Of a stretch of DNA of 64,000 nt, positions 20,440 through 33,040 are shown one piece after another. Under the pieces are notes generated by a model. That model worked only from the letters and a program-made list of their open reading frames with translations, was not told the origin of the DNA and did not search any database. Source of the DNA: Siphonodentalium dalli. Its lineage: Eukaryota; Mollusca; Scaphopoda; Gadilida; Siphonodentaliidae. The stretch lies in NCBI GenBank assembly GCA_032622095.1, contig CP136063.1, positions 77,791,980 to 77,855,979 on the forward strand, read 5' to 3'. Positions within the stretch are counted from its first letter, which is position 1. Every line of letters starts with the position of its first letter. A program made the position numbers and the translations under genes.

Positions 20440-21070
20440 TATACCGGCTTCATATTCTTTGAAATTTGTTTGCCAAATTCAGTCATTGTCCAGCCGTTTT
20501 CAAATTTTCACTAGAAGTCAGTCAAACACATGGGTTAGTGTCCGTCGTCAGACAACATTTTCGCTCACCCTACAGACCGCATCCCTCATCCGATCATCGC
20601 AATCGATTTTTTCCCCGAATTCATTAAAAACATAGCCACTGGCAGCCATTTTGAATTTTAAATTTGAATCCATCGGCACACCCTGCAGTCCGCATCTACG
20701 TGTATTGGAGAAATGTTTTGAAAATTTACAAGCATGTTTATGATCACTTCTAGATTGGAGCTATCAAATTTTTTAGCGATTTTCGATGAAAAACGTGGCC
20801 GCCGGCAGCCATCTTGGATTTTACTCTTTGCATGACTAAATCCTTTGGCTCACCCTACAGGCCACATCCCTCATCCGCTCATCACCAAACTGCGTGTGTG
20901 TCTTCGATGTGACCTCTAGATGGGAGCCATTTATTTTTTTCCGAAATTTTATCCTGGGATATTACTCTTTGCATGACTAAATTTTTCGGCACACCCTACA
21001 GGCCACATCTCATCCGATCATCACCAAACTTCATATGGATAAAATATCGAAATGTGCGCGAAGCGCTCAA
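20440..21070 (+). repeat. Degenerate tandem repeat (CACCCTACAGGCCACATC type)
   Basis: A block resembling CACCCTACAGGCCACATCCC followed by TCATCCGATCATCACCAAACT recurs near 20568, 20678, 20850 and 20992, with a GCCAT(C/T)TTG block between. The same family returns at 63560-64000. Non-coding. From 21070 to 21826 I see no gene. Confidence 0.75.
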
Positions 21071-21826
21071 ATGGGCCGCAATGCAGTGGCCCCTACTCTG
21101 CTGAATTAAAGCTCCCGAAGGGAGTCTATTTTTAGATTAAAATGTACGCGAATCCCACAATGATGAAAGGGGCTTGGTCGTGCACATTGTGCCACGGCCC
21201 ATCCACCGCTTAATAAGGAGCTTAAGGAGCCTGTTTAAGATAAACATTTTCGCTCTATATAGGTAGCACACAAAATGCCACATGGACTGTTTCTGTTAGT
21301 ATAATAACAAAGTAATAGATGTTGATTTTGTTGCGTTCCAGATGTTCATGCATATATATGTTGGAGCCGGGGGTGGAATACAGCAATGGCAATTAGAGAA
21401 GCATAATATTTTGTCATCCCATTTCTTATAGAAATGACAATTTGTTTATGCACGCGAACACCAGAAAAGAACAACGAAAATCGATTTACCCATAATTTTT
21501 GACGGGCAATTCCCTAGTTAAATGATAAATACTCAACAAACATATTAGTTAGTGTGATATGCTTTACCATATTATCCACGATGGGAGGCAATAAAATAAT
21601 GATAAAAACTAGGAACTATTCTTTTATAGTGCGCAAGAATATAGGTTGTTCTTTGTGATGTTTGATTGTGCGCGCGATTGCATGTGTCGTTAGTTCATTC
21701 AATGATTTTGAAACAGTCAACGACATTACGCGCGCCTTGTATCGCAACTGCAGTAATTATATATGTTTCTATCGCAAATTCATTATAGCCAATTATAGTT
21801 TCATTTCAGAAAGTGGTAATAATAGT

Positions 21827-22002
21827 AATAACTTGATTTTGTCGGGCGTTATGGTTTATTAACGGCCCTCCAGAAATGATTAACAGCCATCGGGCCATTA
21901 AAGGCCCGAGACGAAGTCGAGGGCCTTTAATGAACCCTCGGGCTGTTAATCATTTCTGGAGGGCCGTTAATAAACCATAACGCCCTCCAAAATCAAGTTA
22001 TT
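21827..22002. repeat. Long hairpin A
   Basis: A 176-bp near-perfect palindrome from AATAACTTGATTTTG to its inverse. The tip at 21907-21921 is CGAGACGAAGTCGAG, containing GAC-GAA-GTC, a mini-stem with a GAA triloop. The stem is unrelated to the other hairpins in the window; the tip is shared. Confidence 0.93.
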
Positions 22003-22019
22003 GGTATATTAATAATTTT

Positions 22020-22555
22020 CACTTTTAGATGACGGACATCCGAACCATCAAGCTCAAATTTTAAATCAAAATATGAAGCTGAATTTCTGCCGATTTCTCG
22101 TTTCTAAAACCTGTTCTAGCTAATTTTCATGTAAAACATGTCAAATGCTTATCATTTCTCATTCGCATAGTCGAGTTTGGCGGTTTTCAACGTTCTATAT
22201 TGAGCTTTGTTTTATTTTAGTGATAGATCACCGAACTGCCAAGCTCGAATTTTAAACAAAATATGAAATTGAATTTCAGCCGATTTCTCGTTTCTAAAAC
22301 GTGTTCTAGCTAGTTTTCATGTTAGACATGTAAATTGATTATCCTTTCTCATTATCACAGTCCAGCTTGACGGTTTTGAGCATTTGCTATTGGTAAGTGT
22401 TGTCTTTTAGATGACAGATGAATGAACTGCCACGTTCGATTTTGAAATAAAACATTTCCGCCGATTTCTCGTTTCTAAAACATGTTCGAGCTAGTTTTCA
22501 TATAAAAGCATGTTAAATGGTTATCATTTCTTCGAACCGCCAAGCTTGTCTTTTG
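22020..22555 (+). repeat. About 185-bp tandem repeat, three diverged copies
   Basis: Each unit contains GCCGATTTCTCGTTTCTAAA, then a TGTTC(T/G)AGCTA block and ATTTCTCATT. Copies begin near 22020, 22215 and 22405. Non-coding. They directly follow hairpin A. Confidence 0.88.
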
Positions 22556-22696
22556 GTCACCTCCCTCAAAAATCACCAAGCTTGGGTTTTAGCCACACTC
22601 CAAAATTTCAACACAATTGACCAGACAATGGAGCCATACAAGGTCTGACAAATACTAGAGTCTGTGTGATGAAATATAGTCTATGTATTATAATTT

Positions 22697-22996
22697 ATTA
22701 CATGCTCCTACCCTTATTCCATTCACTAAACCCATTATATAAGTTGTGATATTAAATGTTCGTTTAATAACAGGAATAGTGCCAGGTGACCGTTGACTTC
22801 CGATTTGTCATCTGTTTACATTCCGTATACGCTACGTCTCAAAATACTATGGCTTCCAATATTTGTCCAACAAACAATAATGAAAGAAGAGTTTGAAACG
22901 TTATGCCATTCAATATACGCCATTAAACAAAAAAGAGTCTTTATTTATCGGGACTATTTCTTTACGCGGGCAAACAACGCATAGTTACGTGAAACG
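22697..22996 (+). repeat. Older repeat, left part, interrupted by LINE
   Basis: Matches 52908-53160 (CCAGGTGACC, CTATGG(C/T)(C/T)TCCAATATT, ACAAACAACGCATAGTTAC). The match stops at GAAACG (22996) and resumes at 27750, showing a later insertion between. Confidence 0.85.
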
Positions 22997-25659
22997 TCAT
23001 TTCATGCACGTACATGACCCAGATAGTCTTTTATCTGATGCACATTGTCCCTTAACTGTGAAAATTTCAATATCATGCTATGAAGAAGAAATTCCTTCAG
23101 TAAATTGTACAAATCTGAATGAAACAATCACTATTAAACCATGGACAAGCGAAAAAGGTGTGCAGTTCTCCGAAACTTTCACAGATGATTCAGTACAGAA
23201 TCTTGTAAAAATTTTGAATCAAATGCAAGATAATAGTGAATTGAGTGATAAAGAATTATCTGAATTCTCAGAAATTTTGACAAGTAACTTGTTACAAAAT
23301 GCAACAGATGTATTGGGTTCCAAAAAGTAGAGGAACGGTGGGTTTCCAAAAAATCTAAAGCACCATGGTTTGATAGCGATTGCTCCAACACAAGGAAGAA
23401 ATATAGAAAAGCAAGGAAAATCTATCTGATGTATAAATCTCTCCAAAATCATACCAATTTGTTAGAATGTAGAAGGGCATATAAGGTCGCAATGCGCAGA
23501 AGTAAGTTCAAATACAATATTGAGTTTCAAAACAGAGTTAAGAGCCTTAAATGCACAAATCCGAGGAATTATTGGAAACTTATTAATAGTATAGATGATA
23601 AAACATGTTATCACCCCATGCCCTCAGCTGATGAATTCTATTCCCATTTTTCAAATGTTACAGGTTGTGTTGATACTCCGCTCCCAGAGTCTGTAAAACC
23701 AAACTACGATACATCATTACTGAATCGAGATATTAATATCGAAGAGGTCGAAAAGGCAGTACAAGGTCTTAAAACAGGGAAAGCACCTGGAATCGATAAA
23801 GTTACAAATGAGTATATCAGAGGTTCCTACCCTAAAATGAAAATAGTTTATCTTAAATATTTTAATCTGATTCTCAAAACTGGACATTTACCCAAAGAGT
23901 GGAGTATTGGACTTATTAAACCAATTTATAAATCTGGGAAATGTTCTTCCCCTGATAACTATAGACAAATTACACTTGTCAGCTGTTTGGCCAAATTGTT
24001 TACTAGTATACTCAGTAAGAGAATATACTCATTCATAGAAATAAATGGCATCCTCTCTGTAAATCAAGCTGGATTTCGGCCAAACTATTCCACCATTGAC
24101 CACATACATACATTGAATTCGATGATTGAGTTAACCAATTATATTAATGGTAGTTTATATTGTGCCTTCATAGACCTGTCTAAGGCTTTTGACAGTGTCT
24201 GGAGGAATGGTCTTTGGTATAAACTTATCTCATCAGGTATTGATGGACAATTATTAAAGGTCATACAAAGTATGTTTCAGGATATAAAATCATGTGTTTC
24301 AGTTGATGAAAAGATTTCCCCCTTTTTTAAATGTCCAATTGGCGTGAGGCAAGGCAAAAATCTCTCCCCGATACTTTTTGCCCTATATCTGAATGATCTG
24401 GAGTCATACCTTGGCAAAAACTGTCAAAATCCCATAACTTTGTCAGCCTTGAGTGGTAAAGCAATGCACAGATTTGTTAAATTGTTTTCACTTTTATATG
24501 CTAATGATACCATACTCATGGCTGACACAACTGAGGGATTAGAAGAAATCCTAGATTCTTATCATCAATACTGTCTAGACTGGAAACTCAGCATTAACTG
24601 CTCTAAAACAAAAATTGTTGTATTTGGCCAAGGGAAATATGAAGATGAGATCTTCTATATTGGAAATGAGCCTATAGAATTATCCAAAAGTTATAAGTAT
24701 CTTGGGGTGACATTTAGCAATGAGAACCATTTATTTATTGATGAAAAGAAAAAAAGGTGTGCTGCGGCCAAAAAGGCTATGTTCTCACTCATTCACAAAA
24801 TGAGAAAATCACATCTAACCTTTGATGTTATAATTGATATATATAATAAAGCAATCTTGCCAACCCTCACGTATGGATGTGAAGTATGGGGATATGGTTC
24901 TAATGCTATGATTGAGACAACAGAGTTATGGTTTTTTAAATTCATATTGGGCTTGAAAACTACAACACCGACTGCTATGGTATATGGTGAACTGGGCATA
25001 ATCCCAGTTTCAACTATAATTAAACACAAAATGTTATGTTACTGGACCAGAATAATTGAAGGCGAATGCTGGAAATTGACAAAAATACTATATGATTCAA
25101 TGATTTGTATTAAAAAAAACTAAGCGTGCCTTTAAATGGGTGAATGGCATCAGAAAAATATTAAATGAAACTGGAATGTCATTTATTTGGAGTGACCAAA
25201 ATTTATGTAGAAGTAAATGGATCAAAAATGCAACAAGGGATAGACTAAGAGATATGCACATGCAAGAATGGAGGGGTAAACTTGATACTTCTAATAAATA
25301 CATATTTTATAGAGCAGTTAAACACAATTATGCAATGGAACCATATCTCAAATACTTCAACCAATCAGATGCAAAGGTCATAGCAAGATTTAGAACCAGA
25401 AACCATAGACTCCCTATAGAAACTGGTGATTGGGAGGAATTTGATCTCTCAAAGAGAATTTGTAAAGCCTGTAATGAAGGTATAGGTGATGAATATCATG
25501 CTATTTTAGTGTGCAAAAAACTCAAAACACTGTATGGATAAGTACTTCTATGAAAGACCAAGTGTGTTCAAACTAAATGAGTTATTTAATTTGAACACTG
25601 ATAAATTAAAGCCAATTGTAAGACTTATCAGAGAAATACCTAAGATTTTATGTGCTTAG
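22997..25659 (+). pseudogene. Reverse transcriptase of the LINE, frameshifted and catalytically dead
   Basis: The reading frame breaks at about 23330, 25115 (A-run) and 25520 (A-run), so four frame segments are needed. It begins with the endonuclease end (SDAHCPL for the usual SDHCPL), then a linker with APWFDSDC. Reverse transcriptase motif A is FIDLSKAFDS, motif B is GVRQGKNLSP (Lys where Asp is usual), and motif C is YAND at 24497-24508 instead of YADD. A C-x2-C-x8-H-x4-C knuckle lies at about 25461-25515. The Asp-to-Asn change in motif C alone should abolish polymerase activity. The longest open piece is 23429-25123 (564 residues). Confidence 0.92.
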
Positions 25660-27749
25660 AAACACTAATGATTTACAATTTAGCAGACCCAACCCCTATC
25701 AAATGAAATGTGAATTTACCGCATACACAATACACAAAACCCACTTATATGAAGTGAGAATGACATAACCCGGGAATTAAGGCCCACTATATGTACTAGT
25801 GCTTCAGGCACTAAACATTACAAACCCGACCATACATGTTGCTGCATATGGCAACACCATCGACATTGATGGAATTATAACTGACCGTGATGGCATGGCG
25901 GCCATGTAAGACTAGCACCAGACTGAATTGACCTCTCATATGGAGAGTATACTTAATTGTATAAATTGTGTATATATTTTCATTATAAATTACAAATCAA
26001 GTCCAAAATAATTATTATTTGATTTGTATAAAAATGTATATGATGTTTAATCATAAATTTGATAAATAATAATCATCATGTTTGAACATAAAACCTCTCA
26101 CTCTGGCTCAACTACATTAGTAATACTAATAGTAATGGGTAAGCACTTGTACAAATAAATTGCTGCTTTCTCTCAAGACTATAAATGTTAAAACCTACAT
26201 ATGACTTTAACTTAAGCTGTCAGCAGCTCCTAAGTAGCAAAAGGCTAACCATGTAACTATATATTAGTGGATAAAATGGGTACCATTAATTAGTTGCTGA
26301 GAATGGTGGAACAGAGTGAGAGGTGTTAAACGAAGTTCCTTGGCACTTGGGCTGAAATTGTATTTACTGGCCGATTTGTGGATGAGTTAAGTATATTCCA
26401 GTGTAATCTATAATATAATTTATTATTTTAGATTAAGGAATCTGCATATACTATTGTGAATAAATCATTAACAAGTGTCTGGAAACTGTAGAGCATACTT
26501 GTAAACCGTACCACTAGTATCAAGTGGACTATACTCACCCTTTGAGCAGCAGAGATATTAGTCCTTCCATCTGTCATGAACACCATGAATTCCCTTGTGA
26601 CTAATTGCCATTAAAAAGCACTGCGGTGTGAACTGAGCTGAATGTGACACAATGTATCAATACTACCATGTTTCAATATATATCCGAATGTGCGAACATA
26701 TTGAATTTAATACCGGTAACAATTGAATTTGATTTATTATTATTGACGGAACTTCGGAAGTAAAATATAAGTTGAATGTTCTCCGTAGAGCAATTAACAC
26801 AAATGTCGAGTTTCCACAGCATAAATCCACATTGGATGATAGGAAATAAAATCCTGATGAAAAACAACATATTCCGACCACTTTTGTCGCACTGGTAAAG
26901 ATAATCACTAGGTCACTGAAGCGACTCGCCCAGACACCGCATTCCATTTATAAGCAGGTCAGCACGTGCTGACCTAATTACACGACCTTGACACAAGTGA
27001 GGCTAACTACCTGGTATGCCCAAAGACCAATAAAGAGGGACATGAGTTAAATTGCCATTGATCTGGTGGTCCGATGACCCGAATATATTAATATAATTTA
27101 AAATATACCATGCCAAATCCTAATTATCACAGATATATTGCTGACCAAAAATATTATTGCATGCCCTATGTATTATATGACCTATATGCTGTATATGGAT
27201 CATTACATTATATGAAATGATTGCTTCTAAAAGTTAGTTGAAACCTATAAAACACGTAAAATTTAAGCTTAATGTAATATGTTCTCCTATGAATGAGAGG
27301 TGTAAGGCGAGTAAGACAGTGAGTAACACCACACACCACCCTATTACAGATACATGTACGAATACACCCTTTCAATGATAGGCTTAATTAGCTAAGATAA
27401 TCCGTACAAATTCAAAATATGATAATATGTATCTATATATATAGAGCAATAATTGTAATCCGTATTCAATTACTGTATTTAAAAATGAATTGCTAGTGGT
27501 GGTGTGTGGTTTTAAGTACGCATGTGATGGCACTGGGCCCTACCTGATTATCAGCTGCCATGTGTCGCAAAACGACACTGGAAGGGATAGTCAGTGGGGG
27601 CCCAGATCATTTTTGGAAAGTCAGGATGCGTGGTGTGATCGTTATGGTGGCGCGTGCGTGATGTATATTATATTTTGATTTTGTATTTTGTATTTTGTCT
27701 TGTATGTCATAAATTTTCTTGACGAAGGCAATAAAACTATTGAATGAAT
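22997..27749 (+). mobile_element. 5'-truncated non-LTR retrotransposon (LINE)
   Basis: A 4.75-kb insertion splitting an older repeat. It starts in the end of an APE-type endonuclease domain, carries reverse transcriptase and a C-terminal zinc knuckle, and ends AATAAAACTATTGAATGAATG, a short tandem tail typical of CR1/Jockey-type elements. 5' truncation fits target-primed reverse transcription. About 2.1 kb after the last codon (25660-27749) shows no gene and may be a long 3' UTR with further insertions. The exact clade is not assigned. Confidence 0.85.
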
Positions 27750-27838
27750 GCCTTATAAAAGCGGATGTTAGTTTCGCGTCCCATCTGTTGATTTAGGTAT
27801 GTTTTGTCGAGGTTTTGGATCATGTAATAAATAGAATC
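27750..27838 (+). repeat. Older repeat, right part after LINE
   Basis: GCCTTATA onward matches 53168-53254 through GTTTTGTCGAGGTTTTGGAT and AAATAGAATCT. Here no hairpin follows, while in the other copy hairpin D starts exactly at this point. Confidence 0.85.
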
Positions 27839-27913
27839 TCAGAAATCCATATGGTCTTATAAATGGTGTATAGACATATCAATTAAATACTTAAACACTT
27901 TATATGTACCTAT

Positions 27914-28346
27914 ATTATAAAGTTATTACACAATGTTGTGTACAATATGAGTTTTTCTTGTACTTGTCCAGGTTGTGGTGAAAAGTCATATTGGACGAGA
28001 CAATATGACTTTTCACCACAACCTGGACAAGTACAAGAAAAACTCATACTGTACACAACATTGTATAATGACATTTTTATTATCCATCTGTATGTTTATC
28101 CACATTTTGGGAATAAAACTTTAGTGGTTATTTTTGGTATTTATGGCACTTAATTCTCTGTAAAAGCCTGTATTTTATCATCAGAAAGCATGATTTGGAA
28201 CAGTAAACACTGAAATGGAAAATAACTCAACGCGGAAGTGAAACGTCTGCTAAGTCAACCAGTGTTGCGCTCGCATCACAATTTCACATATTCATTTCGC
28301 AATAGTTAATTCGTGACGTCACAGAGTCCCGATAAAAAAAGTCATA
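27914..28346 (+). repeat. Dispersed repeat with hairpin F, copy 1
   Basis: Shares TATAAAGTTATTA, the hairpin, GAAACGTCTGCTAA and GTGACGTCAC...GAGTCCCGATAAAA with 59225-59635. Non-coding. Confidence 0.85.
27930..28064. repeat. Long hairpin F
   Basis: A 135-bp almost perfect palindrome from ACAATGTTGT to its inverse, with tip around GGACGAGA (27993-28000). It contains CGAG but not the full tip motif of hairpins A-E. The copy at 59225 has diverged arms and a centre reading in the opposite sense. Confidence 0.9.
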
Positions 28347-28395
28347 TTGCAGACTTGGGAGTCCAATATGAAATTCGGGAGTCCAATATGACATT

Positions 28396-28447
28396 TTCCC
28401 GGATTATCACGTGGCGGCTTTTGCCCAATCGGAAATAGTGTTAGTTA
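28396..28447. promoter_or_regulatory. CCAAT plus E-box segment, conserved with 41887-41937
   Basis: About 50 bp match 41887-41937 in reverse complement, with a CCAAT box and CACGTG flanked by GATAATCC. GTGACGTCAC, a CRE-like site, lies upstream at about 28313-28322. Promoter function is inference. Confidence 0.45.
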
Positions 28448-28839
28448 TGGGATGGATAATAATATACTATGACGAGTACAAACAATTGAGACTGCATTGA
28501 TTTCTCGAAGTACAATGCAATATGCGACGGTAAATTTCTTATTATGAAAAATTAAATACGCCCAAATCTGAGGGTTTTTATTTCACTCACACAATATGGA
28601 AGTAAATATATCTTTAAAGTACCAGTAACTTTTCTTAAAAGATACGAACATAAATATGACGCTATAACAGAACTTCGTTCTCGACGAAGGTAAAATCAAG
28701 AAGTTATATATGTAGCAAGTTAATATCAAATGAATAAAATCATTTAAATACATGTATAGAACAGATATAGTGTTATACATGTGAAAATGTAAACTTGTAT
28801 TCGGTTTAAAATGTTCGTGTTATTTAGTGTATTATAGGG

Positions 28840-29272
28840 ATAGTGCAGCGGACAAACGCCAAAAGTGGTCGAGTACCCCACCCAAGGTAGAAGAAGTTGA
28901 AACCGATTTTTTTTAAGGAGAAATATATATTGTTCACGAAAATAATAGTGAAAAATAACGGAATCTGTTGTGGCTATTGCCAAATCTACGATGAATGTTA
29001 CCCACGGGACTTTTACGATTTTTAGCAGGTTTTGGCGCAGTGCTCACTTATTTGCATACAGTGTTGGTATTAAAATTACTACATCATACCATAACTCTAC
29101 TTTATAGGAAAAAAGTGTTGGTTAATTTAGATTTTCCTGCCATTAGGAACCGAAACATTTATTTTTTTGATGAAAAATCGCTCTTTTTCACAGAAATATT
29201 TTTTTCAAACATTAGCATTCAAACGGATATTGCAATAATGCCGAAATATTTAATCCATATGGTGTAGGAGTT
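28840..29272 (-). repeat. Dispersed repeat, copy 2
   Basis: Reverse complement of 11640-12089 with several small indels. Confidence 0.85.
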
Positions 29273-31197
29273 CTGTGTGAAAAAAGGGTTAAATGGCCAC
29301 TGAGAAGGTTATCATATCTAACATGCATGCGTTTTTCTGATTGTATTCTGGGTGTGTGCCTTAATTTAAATGACTTGTGTTGGCAAATATACATTGTATT
29401 AATATTCCATTTTAAGTTTTGTCTCTGCTAAAACATTTGAATCCTAAATGTATTTTAACTTATATTCGAAATGTATTTTCATTATAATTTTAATTGCATA
29501 ATCCTCCATTTGATGTATCACATTAAGGATCAGGGGACCCCAGTTTATTATCTAGGAATTCACTCTTGCAATATTCATCATTTTTCGTAGCTATGTATTG
29601 CTCAATGGAGTTACTTGACAAAATACATTGTCCACAATCCAAAATTACCACAAAATTCTGGAAAAACAACTGACATGGGCATGGCCCAAAAAAGTCACCA
29701 CATTTCGTGCTCGATATTGGAGTCCACTGATCCTTAACTCTTATTCTGTATTTTCTCTAGTTTTATTTATAATAAACAAATTAAATATTATGATATGTTA
29801 ATGGGCATACTGGATTCGTGGCCATCTTAGATATTATGAAGACGTTGTAGGTACATGTAGGCCCAGGGCTCGTATTAACCAACTGAGTTTATTTTATAAA
29901 CTGGGTCGTTTATTTGGTAGCGGCTGAACGCACAGGGTATCTTCGTTGTCATTTACGACACAAACATTCATCGATATGATTAAATTCGGCACTTGTGATT
30001 GTGGTTCGGCATCTGGACGTTTCGGCACCTGATTTTTCGACACTTCGGCACCTGTTAATTTCAGAACCATTGGGTAATGGTCTATTATTCATTTAGGGTG
30101 TTGTCAGAAGAAAAAAATAAGCAGGTGACAAATAATGCAAGTACGGAAATAGTCCTATTATTGGAGGGAAATTTTCAGATAATATCATCGTTGAAGTTAT
30201 TATCTGAACATTTCCTACCGGATAATACTCGGCAATGATTATCTAGTATACAAAGGGTAAAATGACACGTCCTTCAAACGTGTGCATAGTAGATGCATGC
30301 TAAATTATTAGTTTGAAGTAGTGAAGTAAGCACATAACATGTCCGTATAGGCTCATGCAGTGATCGCGGTAAAATACTCGTAAAAGTTGCTGTTTCATTT
30401 TGGGTCCTCCTATACTCGATACAGCAAAAACCTAATGAAGTTCTTGATCACAAGAGATATCGCTCAACTCGCTATATGCTGTGCATCGTGCAATGGAATA
30501 TTGTAATGCGACAAAGGTAAATTCTAATTTATATGCAAGGTATTATATAGATAGAAACTAATCACTTGAATGAACAGGTGACGATCTGCGATATTGCCAA
30601 TCAGTTGGTTTCACTGTCTTAAATTCTGTATGGTTTTTGGCATCAACCCATGTGGCGGGCAACATGTTTTATGGAGAAATCACCCCCAAAAGGCCAATAG
30701 CTATGCCTCTGTTTTTTGGTTGGTATTCGACCTATCACTAGTTGATTTCAACCTTCCCAACTACTTACTGTTCCCATTTGGCAAAGTTATGCTCTAGAGC
30801 ATGCGGTGGGACTCACAACATCATTTTCTGACAAAAACTACTGGCAGTGCACAATGTGTAATCAAGGAAACAATACTGTCGCCGAGATCACTCTACCTGT
30901 GTGTTTGCCATTTTTGAAAAGCACCCCTCCTCCAATCAACTCATAGTCAGTCGTCCGTAACACCACTTACATGGCTGTCCTTCGCACAGATTGTGTCTCT
31001 AGCTCCAGTGATCATTTGTGGAAAGTTTCACCAAAATCCAATATCTCCGAAAATATTACACATTATATTAGGGGGGACTTTCTTTTTATGATGTGTTTAG
31101 TTGACAACACATGTACACTCGCGTGGTATAATTTGTTCACGAATAAGTATGCGTCAATTCGTTAAAGACATATTATGGACTTGGTCGGTGCATGAAA
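29273..31197. other. No gene supported
   Basis: Mostly unique sequence. A 53-codon open stretch at about 30583-30750 after an AG could be mistaken for an exon but has no supporting partner. Confidence 0.4.
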
Positions 31198-31540
31198 CTG
31201 ATAAGTTCGGGCTCCTGCACTATGCCAACTGTGGGAATGTAGCATTCTACTAACATCGTTGAAAATCTCAAAGAAATCGACCATACCACTCCATAGATAT
31301 CACCGTCTGAACAACTCTTAATTGTAAATATTTACATCTCGATTCGGGACGCAACAATCGGCGATAAACTTACGCAAATTATTTCGCCATCGAAAGTCAT
31401 TTCATTGAATTAATATATAATGACGGTATGTGTGCTGTAAATTTGGATTAATATTCGTAAAAATAACTACTTTGAGCAAGATTATTCTCCATTTCTATTT
31501 GATCACCAAACCGGGGTGTTTCCCATCACTTTAATCAAAT
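31198..31540 (+). repeat. 340-bp repeat, copy 1 (left arm of an inverted pair)
   Basis: From ACTGATAAGTT through ATGTAAATATTTACATC-like sequence to CACTTTAATC. Inverted copy at 32716-33040; single copies at 39865-40225 and 63167-63485. The pair could be the ends of a 1.84-kb element. Confidence 0.88.
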
Positions 31541-31782
31541 GGAGGGAATGACACACACAATGTGATGGCTTCCACATCCACATCGCATCTTATCTTTTAA
31601 TCTTGGCTTTTCCTCCATCGTTAAAACGAAGATAAATAAACACACCCTTCCACCCAACTTATTCTGCATGCCACAACTATTCGGAAGGCAATACATCTGT
31701 TTTACGGAGAATGGTATCGCGCACTTATCGCATTCGGGAGAAGCGTGAATAATGCAAACTGAAACATTTCGCCTACAGCAGG

Positions 31783-31888
31783 GGAAAGCTTTCAGATGAA
31801 TGGCAACAAGCCATAGTTCCGACTAAATCCTGAAAAGTTACCCATAATTCTGCTGTGGTTAAGGAGTCTATTACTTAGAGCAATACTG
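31783..31888 (+). repeat. Fragment of the T-palindrome arm
   Basis: Matches 3250-3355, the segment next to the GC-rich T centre: ATGAATGGCAACAAGCCATA, CTGAAAAGTTACC and AATTCTGCTGTGGTTAAG. It stops at the GC-rich tip side. Shows the palindrome belongs to a dispersed family. Confidence 0.88.
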
Positions 31889-32164
31889 TAAGTGAGTACT
31901 GGGTTTTACTATATCAGCCGACAAAGCTATATCAGCCATGAGTTATCGCTCCTAACATACGCGCGGAATAAAATATGGCTATTTATGTACCTTCACTGCA
32001 GAGGTTTCCTCTCCCTTTCAATCGACGATAAAAGGGAAGAATAAAACGCTGTATAATATATGTATCATCGTGGGGACCATGTATATTTAAGAACTAACTA
32101 TAGCTATATATCTTGTTTCGATTAAAGCAATATTGTATGCACTTATTTCAATGGTCCAAACTGA

Positions 32165-32345
32165 TTGAGGTGCGTTCATACACTGGCATGTTTGCACGAA
32201 TTTGTTTTGGAAACATTTTCTCATAAAAACAACTCTATGCTGAACGTAAAAATGTATATACAAAGCATATTTACCAAAGCTAACGACATGCTCGGCTATG
32301 CTATTCTACATTTAATGGTGCTACATTGTCTTAAATACCTATATG
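32165..32345 (+). mobile_element. GGGTACGTTCATAC-type MITE, diverged fragment
   Basis: Starts GGTGCGTTCATACACTGGCA and keeps the TTTACCAAAGC block; no right end. Confidence 0.65.
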
Positions 32346-32412
32346 ATTGATTCTTACAAGCGAGTGCCCAGGCACGTTTCCCACTTAAACCTTTCATGGA
32401 GCTTTCTGAAAA

Positions 32413-32589
32413 CCCTGTGCCAATGCATTCTCTTATATATGCGAGTCGCCCATAGGGCGTCTCGCATATATAAGGGAATGCATTGGTATAACAATATTTA
32501 CCTTGACCTTGTAAGCCAGTGCATGCTCTTATATATGAGAGGTTCCCAATGGGATATTCGCATATATGTGAGAATGCACTGGCACAGGG
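32413..32589. mobile_element. Stand-alone twin-hairpin core
   Basis: Contains only the two hairpins of the TTAA MITE, bounded by CCCTGTGCCAATGCATTCTC and its inverted form, without the TTAA arms. The hairpins differ from the MITE copies by paired changes (CGCCCATAGGGCG against CGACCATAGGTCG), so pairing is conserved. Confidence 0.8.
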
Positions 32590-32715
32590 TCATTAATGCT
32601 GCACCAGCGCATCTCCCGCCATGAAAGGATTAAACAATGCAGCATTCAACTCAATTAATATTACCGAAATTTCAGCCACGCCGATCGTACAGTTTCAGAA
32701 AACACAACGTCTTAA

Positions 32716-33040
32716 AGTGATGTGAAACATTCCGGTTGGGTGATCAAATAGAAATGGAAAATAATCTTGCTCAAAGTAGTTATTTTAACGAATATTAATC
32801 CAAATTTACAGCACACACACCGTCATTCTTATATATTAATTCAATGCAATGACTTTCGATGGCGAAATAATTTGCGTTAGTTTATTGTTGCGTCCCGAAT
32901 CGAGATGTAAATATTTATAATTAAGCGTATATAGTTCAGACGGTGATATCTATGGAATGGTATGGTCGATTTCTTTGAGATGTTCGACGATGTTAGTAGA
33001 ATGTTACATTCCCACAGTGCATGATTACTAACTTATCAGG
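32716..33040 (-). repeat. 340-bp repeat, copy 2 (right arm of inverted pair)
   Basis: Reverse complement of 31198-31540 at moderate-to-high identity. A poly(G) run follows at about 33168-33178. 33041-33711 shows no supported gene. Confidence 0.87.

Noticed and set aside
30583-30750. A 53-codon open stretch after AACAG/GTGACG that looked like an exon
   Set aside because: No family recognised, no donor site fits well, and no neighbouring exon was found.
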